DNA from: Salinarimonas soli | GTDB lineage: Bacteria > Pseudomonadota > Alphaproteobacteria > Rhizobiales > Beijerinckiaceae | Assembly: GCF_008386575.1 (NCBI RefSeq) | Contig: NZ_VUOA01000001.1 | Location: 32,436 to 96,435, forward strand | Direction: 5' to 3' | DNA: 64,000 nt | Part shown: piece by piece, positions 1 to 9,668 of the stretch | Layout of the letters: each line of letters begins with the position of its first letter | How positions within the stretch are numbered: position 1 is the stretch's first letter | Translations under genes and position numbers: made by a program | Notes under the pieces: generated by a model | What the model was told of the DNA's origin: nothing | Seen by the model: the letters and a program-made list of their open reading frames with translations, nothing else | The model's database searches: none

Positions 1-725
1 GCCGGCAGGCCGTGGCGCTCGCAGGTCTCCTGCGTCACGTCCCACAGCGCCCGCGCCGTGTCGGCGTCGGGGACGGGGAGCTTGCCGGCCCGGAACAGGC
101 GCTCGAACCAGGTGTCGGGCTCGATGGTGAGCTGGTAGAGCGACAGGTGCTCGACCGCGTGCGCGATGGCGCTCTCCAGCTCGGCCCGCCAGGCCTCGGG
201 CGTCTGATGCGGGCGGGCATAGATAAGGTCGAAGGAATAGCGCTCGAAGGTCGTGGCCGCGATGCGCACGGCGGCGAGGGCCTCGTCGGCCGAATGCATG
301 CGCCCGAGGCGGCGCAGATCCGGCTCGTTGAGCGCCTGCACCCCCAGCGAGACCCGGTTGACGCCGGCCACGCGGTACCCGCGGAGACGCTCCGCCTCGA
401 CGCTCGTGGGGTTGGCCTCCAAGGTGATCTCGGCGTCCGGGCGCACGCTCCAATGCGCGTCGACCGCCTCGATGAGCCCCGCCACCGTGCCCGGCCGCAT
501 GAGCGAGGGCGTGCCGCCGCCGAAGAAGATGCTCCCCACCGTCCGCCCCGGCGCCAGCGCCGCCATGTGGGCGATCTCGCGCCGGAACGCCGCCAGGAAG
601 CGCTCCTCGTCCACGGGACGGTGGCGCACATGGGAGTTGAAGTCGCAATAGGGGCACTTCGAGGCGCAGAACGGCCAATGGATGTAGACGCCGAAGCCTG
701 CGGCCGATGTCGGGTGATCGATCAT
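1..725 (-). CDS. hemW: HemW-like radical SAM protein (3' end beyond window)
   Basis: Reading the minus strand from an ATG at 725 gives a HemW-type protein cut by the window edge, about 241 residues seen of a usual 380-400. The radical SAM cysteines C20, C24 and C27 lie in CASKCPYCDFN, followed by the FFGGGTPSL glycine motif and the ANP(T) segment typical of HemW. The family is related to anaerobic coproporphyrinogen III oxidase, but known HemW proteins bind haem and an Fe4S4 cluster and act in haem delivery rather than in the oxidase step. It lies in the same orientation as rph and rdgB, a common alphaproteobacterial order, but here a plus-strand DUF2852 gene is inserted between. No good ribosome-binding site is visible before the ATG, so the start is tentative. 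Confidence 0.88.
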   Translation of the reverse strand, partial: MIDHPTSAAGFGVYIHWPFCASKCPYCDFNSHVRHRPVDEERFLAAFRREIAHMAALAPGRTVGSIFFGGGTPSLMRPGTVAGLIEAVDAHWSVRPDAEITLEANPTSVEAERLRGYRVAGVNRVSLGVQALNEPDLRRLGRMHSADEALAAVRIAATTFERYSFDLIYARPHQTPEAWRAELESAIAHAVEHLSLYQLTIEPDTWFERLFRAGKLPVPDADTARALWDVTQETCERHGLP

Positions 726-887
726 GGAGGGGATGTGACCCGCCGGCGCCGCTTTGGCAATGGCGGCTTTGGTCGCGCCGGGCCTAAGATTACCAAGGTT
801 TAATCCTGATGCGCTTGAAAGCGGTGCCGCCCGGGGTCACCTGAACCATCGTCGTGCCGTCGTCCCGGCACCGCAGGAGACCCCTCG

Positions 888-1313
888 ATGAACCCCTCTG
901 CTTCGAGCTACGGCTGGAACGCCGACGCGCCTTCGCGCCATACCGCCGGCAAGCCCCGTCGCGGCCTGGAGATCGCCGGCATCATCCTCGGCTTCATCTT
1001 CGCCTGGCCGCTGGCCCTCACCTATCTGGTCTGGAAGCTCGCCGGCTACCCTTACGCCGCGCAGCTGAAGGCCGCCGTCGAGCGCGCGGTCGGCGGTTCG
1101 CTGCCCTTCGCCCGCCCGTTCACCGCCGCCTCCACCGGCAATCTCGCCTTCGAGGAGTACCGCCGGGCCGAGCTCGCGCGCCTCGAGGAGGAGCGTCGCC
1201 GTCTCGACGACGAGGCTCGCGCCTTCACCCAGTTCGTCGAGGACCTGAAGCGGGCCAAGGACCGCGAGGAGTTCGAGGCGTTCCGCGCCCGCCGCACGGG
1301 CCCCGCCGCCTGA
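888..1313 (+). CDS. DUF2852 family membrane protein
   Basis: A 141-residue protein preceded by AGGAG eight bases before the ATG. One strongly hydrophobic segment lies at about residues 28-50 (AGIILGFIFAWPLAL), followed by a charged C-terminal half rich in Glu and Arg that should form a long helix. Length and layout match the DUF2852 family, which is widespread in Rhizobiales and has no established function. It stands alone between divergent hemW and convergent rdgB and is followed by a strong terminator. Family assignment is from pattern recognition; no function is inferred. Confidence 0.8.
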   Translation: MNPSASSYGWNADAPSRHTAGKPRRGLEIAGIILGFIFAWPLALTYLVWKLAGYPYAAQLKAAVERAVGGSLPFARPFTAASTGNLAFEEYRRAELARLEEERRRLDDEARAFTQFVEDLKRAKDREEFEAFRARRTGPAA

Positions 1314-1344
1314 CGACCTCTTCACGTTTTAAGACCCACCTCCA

Positions 1345-1372
1345 CCCGCGCGGGCGACCGCGCGGGTTTTTT
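1345..1372 (+). terminator. Rho-independent terminator after the DUF2852 gene
   Basis: Perfect 9-bp GC stem (1345-1353 with 1358-1366), four-base loop GCGA, then six T residues. It lies 31 bases after the stop codon of the upstream gene and separates it from convergent rdgB. Confidence 0.9.
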
Positions 1373-1461
1373 GTTGGACGCGGTAGCGGACCGCCGGACG
1401 CATTGTCGGCAGGGCCGTGCGCACGTTCCCCTATGCACGATCCCCGCTCAGTCGAGCGCCG

Positions 1462-2103
1462 TCACGCCCGCGTCAGGCAGGCCTGCGCGAGGTCGACGAA
1501 GGCGCGGGCCCGGTGGGAGAGCGCGCCGTCGCGGCCCGCCGTCCAGTCGATGCCGTGCTTTTCCTGCGCGTCCGTCTCGCCGAAGGTGCGGTCGCGACCG
1601 TCGGGGAGGAACATCGGGTCATAGCCGAAGCCGCGATCGCCCCGGGGCGGCCAGACCACCTGCCCGTGGACTCGACCCTCGAACAATTCCTCGTGCCCGT
1701 CGGGCCAAGCGATGACGAGGGCCGAGATGAAATAGGCCCGGCGCCTCTCGGGCGTCGTGGCGCCGCGCTTCTGGAGCTCGCGCTCGACGCGCTCCATGGC
1801 GCCGCGGAAGTCGCCGCCCACCGCCCAATCGGCCGAGAACAGGCCCGGCGCCCCGTCGAGGGCCGCGACGCAGAGCCCCGAATCGTCGGAGAGCGCCGGC
1901 AGGCCCGTGGCCTTCGCGGCGGCATGCGCCTTGATGCCCGCATTCTCGGCGAACATGTGCCCCGTCTCGGCGGGCACCGGGAGCCCGAGCTCGCCCGCCG
2001 ACACCGCCTCGACGCCGAAGGGGGCGAGGAGCTCGCGCATCTCGCGCAGCTTGCCCGCGTTGTGGGTCGCGATGACGACCCGTCCGGTGAGCTGCCGGCT
2101 CAT
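1462..2103 (-). CDS. rdgB: RdgB/HAM1 non-canonical purine NTP pyrophosphatase
   Basis: 213 residues, the usual family length. It hydrolyses dITP and XTP to monophosphates, keeping deaminated purines out of DNA and RNA. Conserved signatures are visible: THNAGK at residues 13-18 (substrate phosphate binding), SDDSG at 72-76 (metal-binding acidic residues) and a C-terminal GFGYDPMF. The ATG overlaps the TGA of rph by four bases, so the two are translationally coupled. In many Rhizobiales hemW follows directly; here the DUF2852 gene lies between. A much longer open frame exists in the same register upstream, but the family N-terminus ([10 protein letters not shown]) fixes this start. Confidence 0.95.
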   Translation of the reverse strand: MSRQLTGRVVIATHNAGKLREMRELLAPFGVEAVSAGELGLPVPAETGHMFAENAGIKAHAAAKATGLPALSDDSGLCVAALDGAPGLFSADWAVGGDFRGAMERVERELQKRGATTPERRRAYFISALVIAWPDGHEELFEGRVHGQVVWPPRGDRGFGYDPMFLPDGRDRTFGETDAQEKHGIDWTAGRDGALSHRARAFVDLAQACLTRA

Positions 2104-2819
2104 CGGGGCGCGACCGCGGCTTTCTGCAGGTCGACGAGGGTGGCGATGCCGCCCTTGGCCAGCGCCAGCAGCGCCATCAGCTCGGCCTCGGAGAACGGCT
2201 TGCCCTCGGCCGTGCCCTGCACCTCGACGAGGCCGCCCTTGCCGGTGATGACGAAGTTCGCGTCGGTCTCGGCGCCCGAGTCCTCGGCATAGTCGAGGTC
2301 GAGGACCGGCGTGCCCGCATGGATGCCGCAGGACACCGCCGCCACGTGGTCGCGCAGCGGGTTCACGGAGATGATGGAGCGGGACTGCATCCAGGTGAAG
2401 CACTCGTGCAGCGCCACCCAGGCGCCCGTCACGGAGGCCGTCCGGGTGCCCCCGTCCGCCTGGATCACGTCGCAATCGAGCACAATCTGGCGCTCGCCGA
2501 TGGCCTGGAGGTCGACCACGGCGCGCAGCGAGCGGCCGATGAGGCGCTGGATCTCCTGCGTCCGGCCCGAGGGCTTGCCCGAGGTGACCTCGCGGCGGGT
2601 GCGCTCGTGGGTGGCGCGGGGGAGCATGGAATATTCGGCCGTCACCCAGCCCTTGCCGGAGCCGCGCAGCCAGCCGGGGCCGCGCTCCTCCAGCGAGGCG
2701 GTGCAGAGCACGCGGGTGTTGCCGAAGCTCACGAGGCAGGAGCCTTCCGCATAGCGGGAGACGCCGCGCTCCAGCGTCACGGGACGCAGCTCGTCGGGGG
2801 CTCGCTTGGAAGGGCGCAT
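2100..2819 (-). CDS. rph: Ribonuclease PH
   Basis: 239 residues, matching RNase PH, the phosphate-dependent 3'-5' exoribonuclease that trims tRNA 3' ends. The start [15 protein letters not shown] matches the family N-terminus (R-x-DxRP pattern). The active-site region with [16 protein letters not shown] and the R[14 protein letters not shown] helix is intact, as is the [15 protein letters not shown] segment. It is the first gene of a coupled rph-rdgB pair and is divergent from hrcA, with about 150 bases between them. Confidence 0.96.
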   Translation of the reverse strand: MRPSKRAPDELRPVTLERGVSRYAEGSCLVSFGNTRVLCTASLEERGPGWLRGSGKGWVTAEYSMLPRATHERTRREVTSGKPSGRTQEIQRLIGRSLRAVVDLQAIGERQIVLDCDVIQADGGTRTASVTGAWVALHECFTWMQSRSIISVNPLRDHVAAVSCGIHAGTPVLDLDYAEDSGAETDANFVITGKGGLVEVQGTAEGKPFSEAELMALLALAKGGIATLVDLQKAAVAPR

Positions 2820-2907
2820 CGGGTCTCTCCTTCGGTTGCCCCGGCTTTAGACCGGTGGCGCCCGAGCGGCAAGGCGCATGGGCCGCGTGAGCCCCGGCAC
2901 GAGAGCG

Positions 2908-2939
2908 CTTGCGCAAGGACCACAAGCGCGACACATAAT
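2908..2939 (+). promoter_or_regulatory. Possible hrcA promoter
   Basis: A CTTGCG element at 2908-2913 and CATAAT at 2934-2939 lie upstream of hrcA. The spacing (20 bases) is long for a standard sigma-70 promoter and the alphaproteobacterial RpoH -10 (CCCATnT) is not clearly present. No CIRCE inverted repeat is visible here. Weak candidate only. Confidence 0.3.
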
Positions 2940-2967
2940 CGGGAAAGGGGCTCAACCACCGTCCGTG

Positions 2968-4062
2968 ATGAACTCGACGCCGAAAGGCCAGCATCCCACC
3001 TCCTCCCAGGCGCGCGCGCTCGCGGAGCTGAACGACCGGTCGCGGGAGATCTTCCGCCAGATCGTCGACAGCTATCTCACCACCGGCGAGCCGGTGGGGT
3101 CGCGCAACCTGTCCCGCCTCATCCCCATGACCCTGTCGCCGGCCTCCGTGCGCAACGTCATGGCCGACCTGGAGCAAGCGGGCCTCATCTACGCCCCCCA
3201 TACCAGCGCCGGCCGCCTGCCGACCGAGCTGGGCCTGCGCTTCTTCGTCGACGCCATGATGGAGATCGGCGACCTCTCCCAGGAGGACCGCTCGCGCATC
3301 GAGGCGCAGGTGCGGGCCGGCGGGGGGCAGAGCCTCGAATCGGTGCTCGCCGACGCCTCGCAGCTGCTCTCGGGGCTGTCGCGGGGCGCGGGCGTGGTGC
3401 TCACGACGAAGCAGAACACGCAGCTCAAGCACATCGAGTTCGTCCGCCTCGATCCCGCGCGCGCCCTCGTGGTGCTCGTCTCCGAGGACGGTTCGGTGGA
3501 GAACCGTCTCCTCGATCTCCCCGCGGGCCTGCCGCCCTCCGCCCTCGTCGAGGCCGCGAACTTCCTCAACCACCGCATCCGGGGCCGGACGCTCGGCGAC
3601 GTGAAGGGCGAGATCGCGGCCAGGCGCGCCGAGATGGAGCGCGAGCTCGACGTGCTCACCGCCCGCCTCGTGGAGGCCGGCATCGCGACGAATGCCGGGT
3701 CCGGCGAGAGCCGCCAGCTCATCGTGCGCGGCCAGGCGAACCTGCTCGAGGATTTCCGGGCCGCCGAGGACCTGGAGCGCATCCGTCAGCTCTTCGAGGC
3801 GCTGGAGACCCAGACCGACGTCATCGAGCTCCTGACCCGCGCCGAGGGCGCCGAGGGGGTTCGCATCTTCATCGGCTCGGAGAACAAGCTCTTCTCGCTC
3901 TCCGGCTCCTCGATGATCGCCGCCCCCTTCCGCGACGGGACGCAGAAGATCGTGGGCGTGCTCGGCGTCATCGGCCCGACGCGGCTCAACTATGCCCGCA
4001 TCGTGCCGATGGTCGACTACACGGCGAAGGTGGTGAGCCGCCTCCTGGAGAGCGGGCGCTAG
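2968..4062 (+). CDS. hrcA: Heat-inducible transcription repressor HrcA
   Basis: 364 residues from ATG 2968, typical of HrcA, the repressor that binds CIRCE operators of groESL/dnaK-type genes and needs GroEL for folding. The N-terminal winged helix carries the family signature: [20 protein letters not shown], then [18 protein letters not shown] and [12 protein letters not shown]. The C-terminal GAF-like dimerisation part follows. An in-frame ATG at 2878 would add 30 residues unlike any HrcA N-terminus, so the later start is preferred. grpE, the common partner downstream in this group, is not present; a small membrane-protein gene and kup lie there on the other strand. Confidence 0.95.
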   Translation: MNSTPKGQHPTSSQARALAELNDRSREIFRQIVDSYLTTGEPVGSRNLSRLIPMTLSPASVRNVMADLEQAGLIYAPHTSAGRLPTELGLRFFVDAMMEIGDLSQEDRSRIEAQVRAGGGQSLESVLADASQLLSGLSRGAGVVLTTKQNTQLKHIEFVRLDPARALVVLVSEDGSVENRLLDLPAGLPPSALVEAANFLNHRIRGRTLGDVKGEIAARRAEMERELDVLTARLVEAGIATNAGSGESRQLIVRGQANLLEDFRAAEDLERIRQLFEALETQTDVIELLTRAEGAEGVRIFIGSENKLFSLSGSSMIAAPFRDGTQKIVGVLGVIGPTRLNYARIVPMVDYTAKVVSRLLESGR

Positions 4063-4171
4063 AGGATGCCCAGGAGAGGCGGACCCAGGCTCCCGGCCTA
4101 GATATACAATGGGCTGATGACCTGGAACCTGCTGGACGGCTCACGGATCATCTTGCGGGCGATAGCCCGGC

Positions 4172-4426
4172 TCAGCGCGTCAGCAGGTCGACGAGGAAGC
4201 GCAGGCTCACGAACAGGGCCGCGAGGCCGGAGGCCGCGGCGGCGCGGCCGTTGAGGATCTGGGTGCGGTTCAGGGCCGTCACGATCCGGTTGAAATCGGC
4301 GGCGTCCAGGGTCTCGCGGTAGCTGATCCGGCGCACCGTCCGGCCGCTGGCACGAAGCCACAGGGCCGCCGCCGCGAGCGAGGCGAGAAGCGCCGCGATG
4401 TCCATCGCGATGATGAGCCCACGCAT
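4172..4426 (-). CDS. Small two-helix membrane protein, unknown
   Basis: 84 residues starting MRGLIIAMD. Two hydrophobic segments, about residues 4-24 and 62-80, flank a polar middle (YRETLDAADFNRIVTAL). I do not recognise a family. It lies just downstream of kup on the same strand (22-base gap), so it is probably cotranscribed with it. A function with Kup would be guesswork. Confidence 0.6.
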   Translation of the reverse strand: MRGLIIAMDIAALLASLAAAALWLRASGRTVRRISYRETLDAADFNRIVTALNRTQILNGRAAAASGLAALFVSLRFLVDLLTR

Positions 4427-4448
4427 GGAGCGCCCCGCCCGAGACCCG

Positions 4449-6383
4449 TCAGACCGTCACCTGCGTCCCGACCTCCACGACCCGGCCCGTCGGGATCTGG
4501 AAGAAGTCGGTGGCGTCGCTGGCGTTCTTGGCGAGCATGATGAAGATCCGGTCCTGCCAGATGGGCATGCCCGACTGGGCGGCGGGCCGGATCGAGCGCC
4601 GGGACAGGAAGAACGACGTCGCCATGATGTCGAACTTGAAGCCGAGCTTGCGCAGGATGGCGAGCCCCCGGGGGACGTTGGGGGTCTCCATGTAGCCGTA
4701 GGTCATCACCACGCGCCAGAAGCTGTCGCCGAGATGGTCCACCTTCACCCGCTCCTCGTCGGCGATGCGGGGCTCGTCGGCGCTGCGCACGGTGAGGATG
4801 ACGTTCTTCTCGTGCAGGACCTTGTTGTGCTTCAGGTTGTGCAGGAGCGCGGAGGGCGCCGTCTCGGGGTCGCTCGTGAGGAAGACGGCGGTGCCCTTCA
4901 CCCGGTGCGGCTGGCTCTTGCCGAGCATCGCGATGAGCTCCGTCACGGGGACGTCGGTCTTGCGGGTCTTCTCGAACAGGATGCGCGTGCCGCGCACCCA
5001 GGTGAGCATCAGCGTGATGAGCGCGGTGGCGAGAAGCACCGGCACGTAACCGCCGGTGAAGAGCTTCGTGAGGTTGGCGCCGAAGAAGGCGAGGTCGATC
5101 ACGAGGAAGGGCAGGATGAGGAGGAGCGTCGTGGCGAACGACCAGCGCCACCCCTTCCAGATCACGATGATGGCGAGGATCGCGTCCACCGACATCGCCC
5201 CGAACACCGCCACTCCGTAGGTATGGGCGAGCGCGCTCGACGACCCGAAGGCGAGAACCAGGATCAGCACGCCGATGAGCAGGAGCGCGTTCACCCGGGG
5301 CAGGTAGATCTGGCCCTGGTGCGAAGCGGACGTGAAGCGGATCTCGAGGCGCGGCAGGAGCCCGAGCTGCACGGCCTGGCGGGTGAGGGAGAACGCCCCA
5401 GTGATCACGGCCTGCGCCGCGATGATGGTGGCGAGCGTCGCGAGGCCCACGAGGGGGAGCGTCGCCCATTCGGGCACCAGCCGGTAGAACGGGTTCTCCA
5501 CCGTCTCGGGATGGGAGAGGACGAGGGCGCCCTGGCCGAAATAGTTCAGGATCAGGGCCGGGAAGACGAGGGCGAGCCAGGCCGAGCGGATCGGCCCACG
5601 GCCGAAATGGCCCAGATCCGCGTAGAGCGCCTCGGCCCCCGTGGCGACGAGGCAGACGCCGCCGAGCACCGCGAGCGCGATGCCCGGGTTGTTCCACAGG
5701 AAGCCCAGGCCGTAGAGCGGGTTGATCGCGAGGAACACGCCCGGGTCGTCGGCGATGTGAAGAAGCCCCGTGAGGGCGAGTGTCGCGAACCAGACGAGCA
5801 TGACGGGCCCGAAGAAGGCGGCGACCTTCCCCGTGCCGCGGCTTTGCACGGCAAAGAGGCAGACCAGGATCGCGACCGTGATCGGGACCACGTAGTTTTC
5901 CATCGCCGGCACGGCGATCTTGAGGCCCTCCACCGCCGAGAGCACGGAGATCGCCGGGGTGATCATGGCGTCGCCGTAGAACAGGCCGGCGCCGGCGGCG
6001 CCCAGCACCAGGACGGTGCCCCGCCCCCGTCCCAGCACCCGCTGCGCGAGGGCGACGAGGGTGAGCGTGCCGCCCTCGCCGTTGTTGTCGGCCTTGAGCA
6101 GCACGACGACGTATTTGAGGGTGACCACGAGGATCAGCGACCAGAGCATCAGCGAGAGCACGCCGATGACCATCTCGCGGGTCACGGGGCCGCCGGCGCT
6201 CGCCGCCTGGATCGACTCGCGCAGGGCGTAGAGCGGGCTCGTGCCGATGTCGCCGTAGACGACGCCGAGCGCGCCGAGGGCCAACGTCCAGAAGCTGGAC
6301 TTGTGATGCGCGTCCGGCAGGGCAGCCGCTTCGGGAGCCGCTGAGTCGGGGTGCGCTAGGCCCTGCGTGGGAGTTTGGGGCAT
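4449..6383 (-). CDS. kup: KUP-family potassium uptake protein
   Basis: 644 residues, normal for Kup/TrkD proton-coupled low-affinity K+ importers of the inner membrane. The N-terminal family signature [18 protein letters not shown] appears at about residues 36-53, then a run of about 12 hydrophobic segments with [14 protein letters not shown] and [19 protein letters not shown]. The last 190 residues form the soluble C-terminal part usual in bacterial Kup. It is followed by a small membrane-protein gene. About 215 bases separate it from the divergent DUF805 gene. Confidence 0.96.
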   Translation of the reverse strand: MPQTPTQGLAHPDSAAPEAAALPDAHHKSSFWTLALGALGVVYGDIGTSPLYALRESIQAASAGGPVTREMVIGVLSLMLWSLILVVTLKYVVVLLKADNNGEGGTLTLVALAQRVLGRGRGTVLVLGAAGAGLFYGDAMITPAISVLSAVEGLKIAVPAMENYVVPITVAILVCLFAVQSRGTGKVAAFFGPVMLVWFATLALTGLLHIADDPGVFLAINPLYGLGFLWNNPGIALAVLGGVCLVATGAEALYADLGHFGRGPIRSAWLALVFPALILNYFGQGALVLSHPETVENPFYRLVPEWATLPLVGLATLATIIAAQAVITGAFSLTRQAVQLGLLPRLEIRFTSASHQGQIYLPRVNALLLIGVLILVLAFGSSSALAHTYGVAVFGAMSVDAILAIIVIWKGWRWSFATTLLLILPFLVIDLAFFGANLTKLFTGGYVPVLLATALITLMLTWVRGTRILFEKTRKTDVPVTELIAMLGKSQPHRVKGTAVFLTSDPETAPSALLHNLKHNKVLHEKNVILTVRSADEPRIADEERVKVDHLGDSFWRVVMTYGYMETPNVPRGLAILRKLGFKFDIMATSFFLSRRSIRPAAQSGMPIWQDRIFIMLAKNASDATDFFQIPTGRVVEVGTQVTV

Positions 6384-6598
6384 GGGGGTTCGATTGAGAG
6401 GCCGTCTGGTGATCCGAAGCGAAACGCGATCCGACAGGTTTCGCCGGTCAACGCGGCGGAGGACTGGTCCAGTCCGGGCGCGCGGTCACTAACATACCCT
6501 GCATCAGCTTAAAACCGAATCTAAGCCAAGGTTCCGGGACGCGTCATCCTGCCCGGACCGGAGGCCCCTGGGCCGCCTCTTCCCAGGGCGCGCCGCAG

Positions 6599-7144
6599 GT
6601 GCCAGAACGGGCGTGGAAACCGCCGCGACGGGGGATGCAGGCCGCGCCCATGGAGGAGCCCGAGAGGTACCGCCGCCCGTCGGCGGCCGACATCTTCCTG
6701 AGCTTCGAGGGCCGTCTCGACCGGGAGCGCTGGCTCGGCGGCGTGGCGCTGCTCGTCCTCGTGGTCACGGGCACCTTCCTGGCGACCTGGCGCCTCGCCG
6801 AGGCGGGCCTCATCGGCGGAACGGCGCGGGAGGCGCTGCGCGTCTTCGTCCAGGTCTTCGTCCTCGTGCCCTGGACCGCGATGGATTGGAAGCGCTTCCA
6901 TGATCTCGGCCATCCGGGCCCTCTTGCCCTCATCTGCCCGGGCCTCTACGCGGGCTCGCGCGCCTGGGACACGGCGGTGCCGGCAGGCCTGCCCGGCCAC
7001 GAGGCGGTGAGCGCGGCGTTGAGCTGGCTTCAGGTCGCGGTGGCCTTGTGGCTTGCCTATGCCCTGGCCTATCTCGCCGGATCGCCCGAGCCCAACCCCT
7101 ACGGCGCGCCGCCCGGCCCGCCCTCCGCCCCGGAGACCCCATGA
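6599..7144 (+). CDS. DUF805 family membrane protein
   Basis: 181 residues, with internal Met at 6635 and 6650 as alternative starts; the first lacks a clear ribosome-binding site. The middle contains the DUF805 features: [13 protein letters not shown] before the first membrane helix and [12 protein letters not shown] after the second. About four hydrophobic segments are present and the tail is Pro/Gly-rich. DUF805 proteins are small inner-membrane proteins of unknown role. Its TGA overlaps the dapE ATG by four bases, so the two are translated together; whether they share a function is not evident. Confidence 0.8.
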   Translation: MPERAWKPPRRGMQAAPMEEPERYRRPSAADIFLSFEGRLDRERWLGGVALLVLVVTGTFLATWRLAEAGLIGGTAREALRVFVQVFVLVPWTAMDWKRFHDLGHPGPLALICPGLYAGSRAWDTAVPAGLPGHEAVSAALSWLQVAVALWLAYALAYLAGSPEPNPYGAPPGPPSAPETP

Positions 7145-8304
7145 CCCGCAAGCCCCTCGATCTGGCGCAGGCCCTGATCCGCTGCCCCTCCGTGACGCCT
7201 GCCGAGGGCGGGGCGCTGTCGCTGCTCGCGGACGTGCTGGGCGAGGCCGGCTTCGAGGTGCACCGCCCCGTCTTTCGGGAGGAAGGCACGCCGGACGTGG
7301 AGAACCTCTATGCCCGGTGGGGCACGGGCAGCCCGTGCCTCGTCTTCGCCGGCCACACCGACGTGGTGCCGCCGGGCGACGCGTCGACCTGGCGGCACGA
7401 TCCCTTCTCGGGCGCGATCGAGGGCGGCGAGCTGTTCGGCCGGGGCGCCGTCGACATGAAGGGGGGCGTGGCCTGCATGGTCGCCGCGGCGCTCGCCTTC
7501 ACGGCCGCCAACCCCGAGGCGCCGGGCTCCATCGCCTTCCTCATCACGGGTGACGAGGAGGGGCCGGCCGTGAACGGCACGGTCAAGCTGCTCGAATGGG
7601 CCCGCGCGCGGGGCGAGCGCTTCGATCATTGCGTGCTGGGCGAGCCCACGAATCCCGAGGCGCTTGGCGACATGATCAAGATCGGCCGGCGCGGCTCCCT
7701 CACGGGGCGTCTCGTGGTCCATGGCCGCCAGGGTCACGTGGCCTATCCGCACCTCGCCGAGAACCCCATCCCCGGCATGGTGCGGCTGCTCGCGGCGCTC
7801 GGCGCCGAGCCGCTGGATGCGGGGACCGAGCACTTCGACGCCTCGAACCTCGAGGTCACCACCGTGGACGCCGGGAACCCGGCCACCAACGTGGTGCCGG
7901 CGGAGGTGCGCGCCACGTTCAACATCCGCTTCAACGACACCTGGACCCCCGAGACCCTGGAGGCGGAGATCCGCAGGCGTCTCGACGCGGCTGCCGGGAA
8001 CACCGTGCGCTACACCCTGCGCGTCGAGCCCACCAATGCCGTGGCCTTCCTCACCGCGCCGGGCCCCTTCGTGGAGCGCTTCGCCATGGCTGTGGAGGCC
8101 GAGACCGGCCGGCGGCCGGCGCTCTCCACCACGGGCGGCACCTCGGATGCGCGCTTCATCAAGGACCATTGCCCGGTGCTGGAATTCGGCCTCGTCGGCC
8201 AGACCATGCATGCCGTCGACGAGCGGGTGGCGGTGGCGGATCTCGACCGCCTCGCCGCGATCTACCGCCGCTTCCTCGACGGCTATTTCGGTGCCGCCGC
8301 GTAA
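7141..8304 (+). CDS. dapE: Succinyl-diaminopimelate desuccinylase
   Basis: 387 residues. This M20 metallohydrolase cleaves N-succinyl-LL-2,6-diaminopimelate to LL-DAP and succinate in the lysine and peptidoglycan precursor pathway. Zinc ligands and catalytic residues are recognisable: [10 protein letters not shown] (H72, D74), RGAVDMKGG (D105), GDEEG (E139/E140) and a C-terminal [23 protein letters not shown] is characteristic of DapE rather than of other M20 enzymes. It is translationally coupled to the DUF805 gene upstream. Confidence 0.94.
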   Translation: MTRKPLDLAQALIRCPSVTPAEGGALSLLADVLGEAGFEVHRPVFREEGTPDVENLYARWGTGSPCLVFAGHTDVVPPGDASTWRHDPFSGAIEGGELFGRGAVDMKGGVACMVAAALAFTAANPEAPGSIAFLITGDEEGPAVNGTVKLLEWARARGERFDHCVLGEPTNPEALGDMIKIGRRGSLTGRLVVHGRQGHVAYPHLAENPIPGMVRLLAALGAEPLDAGTEHFDASNLEVTTVDAGNPATNVVPAEVRATFNIRFNDTWTPETLEAEIRRRLDAAAGNTVRYTLRVEPTNAVAFLTAPGPFVERFAMAVEAETGRRPALSTTGGTSDARFIKDHCPVLEFGLVGQTMHAVDERVAVADLDRLAAIYRRFLDGYFGAAA

Positions 8305-8373
8305 TCGGCGTCTCTTGCCAGCGGCATGGGAGCGGCGGACGATGCCGGCCGCCCACACCGGAGGAGGCGCGGC

Positions 8374-8805
8374 ATGGATCGTTTCACGGGCGGCTGCCTG
8401 TGCGGGAGCGTCAGGCTCGTGGCGACGGGGCGTCCCTACCGGGTCGGCCTGTGCCACTGCCTCGACTGCCGCAAGCACCACGGCGCCCTGTTCCAGGCGA
8501 CCGCGATCTTCCCCGAGGCGGCCGTGACGGTCGAGGGCGAGACGCGGGACTATGCCGGGCGCCACTTCTGCCCGCGCTGCGGCTCGCCGCTCTTCGCCCG
8601 CAGTGCCGACGAGGTCGAAGTGAACCTCGGTTCCCTCGACGCACCGAACCAGCTGACGCCCACCTACGAGAACTGGACCGTCCGCCGCGAGTCCTGGCTG
8701 CCTCCGTTCCCGTCCGAGAGGCGCTACGCGCGCGACCGCGAGGCGGCCGGCCGCTCCGAGGGCGAGGTCCGGCGGCCTGGCGACGGCGGGCCTCCGGACG
8801 TTTAA
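8374..8805 (+). CDS. GFA-family zinc protein
   Basis: 143 residues from ATG 8374, which has GGAGGAGG close upstream; an earlier ATG at 8326 lacks this. The fold of glutathione-dependent formaldehyde-activating-like (GFA, DUF636) proteins is shown by spaced zinc cysteines: CLCGS, CHCLDCRK and CPRCGSPLF. Members are mostly of unknown substrate; the name derives from Gfa, whose catalytic role has been questioned. Its TAA stop overlaps the stop of the convergent hydrolase gene (TTAA shared at 8802-8805). Confidence 0.85.
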   Translation: MDRFTGGCLCGSVRLVATGRPYRVGLCHCLDCRKHHGALFQATAIFPEAAVTVEGETRDYAGRHFCPRCGSPLFARSADEVEVNLGSLDAPNQLTPTYENWTVRRESWLPPFPSERRYARDREAAGRSEGEVRRPGDGGPPDV

Positions 8806-9668
8806 GCCTCGGGGAAGCGGCGCGCCAGGAAGTCCTCGACCGCGGCGCCGAAGGCGTCGTTGCGGTCGCCCGCCACCATGTGGCGGGCCTCGGCGACGTT
8901 GGCGTATTCGGCATGGGGCGCGAGCGCCCGGAACTCCGCCACCGCCTCCGGGGTGACGAGCTCGCTCGACCCGCCGCGCACCAGCAGGGTCGGCACGCTA
9001 AGGCCTGCCGCGGCCCGCACCAGGGCGGCCTCGACGGTCTCGCGGTCGCGGCCCACGGGGCTCGGCCCGTCGAGGAAGGAGGGGTCCCAGTGCCAGCGCC
9101 AGCGGCCGTCGGGATGCTGGCGCAGGTTCTTGCGCAGGCCGTCGAGGGAGGTGGGGCGCGGCCGGTGCGGCAGATAGGCCGCGACCGCGTCGGCGGCCTC
9201 CTCGATCGTCGCGAAGCCCTCGCGGGCCCGCGCCCGCATGAAGCCCTGGATATGGTCCACGCCGCCCGGATCCATCCGCGGCACGATGTCGACGAGGACG
9301 AGCCCCGCGAAGACGGGCTCGCCGGACTCGCCCAGGGCATGCAGCGCCGCGATGCCGCCGAGCGACGCCCCGATCGCCACGGGCTTGCGGCCCGTCTCGT
9401 CCGCGATCTGGCGCGCCACCGCGGCGGCGTCCGCCGCGAAGACAGGGAAGGAATAGAGCCCGTCCGCCACCCAGGCGCTGTCGCCGTGGCCGCGCTGGTC
9501 GAGGGCGATCGCCCGCCAGCCCCGGGCGGCGAGGCGCCGGGTCGTCTGCCCCCAGGCGTGGCGCGTCTGGCCGCCGCCATGCAGGAGGAGGGCGGTCCGG
9601 GGGCCCGGGCCGGCGACCGTCGCGGCGAGCGCGTTGCCGTGCGCGCCCTGGAAGGTGCGGTTCGTCAT
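8802..9668 (-). CDS. Alpha/beta-fold hydrolase
   Basis: 288 residues. LLLHGGGQTRHAW is the oxyanion-hole HGG region and IGASLGG the nucleophile elbow (Gly-x-Ser-x-Gly). A late His in EARHMVAGDRND completes a likely triad, and LDQRGHGDS is the usual strand-4 motif. The substrate is not predictable. The ATG overlaps the stop of the upstream hydrolase by four bases, so two different alpha/beta hydrolases form one coupled pair. Confidence 0.85.
   Translation of the reverse strand: MTNRTFQGAHGNALAATVAGPGPRTALLLHGGGQTRHAWGQTTRRLAARGWRAIALDQRGHGDSAWVADGLYSFPVFAADAAAVARQIADETGRKPVAIGASLGGIAALHALGESGEPVFAGLVLVDIVPRMDPGGVDHIQGFMRARAREGFATIEEAADAVAAYLPHRPRPTSLDGLRKNLRQHPDGRWRWHWDPSFLDGPSPVGRDRETVEAALVRAAAGLSVPTLLVRGGSSELVTPEAVAEFRALAPHAEYANVAEARHMVAGDRNDAFGAAVEDFLARRFPEA

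Noticed and set aside
2319-4322. Very long open frames on the strand opposite or out of phase to hrcA, kup, hut and Wzz genes
   Set aside because: High G+C leaves few stops in other frames. The translations are rich in Arg, Ala, Gly and Pro with no domain pattern, and known proteins explain the same DNA.
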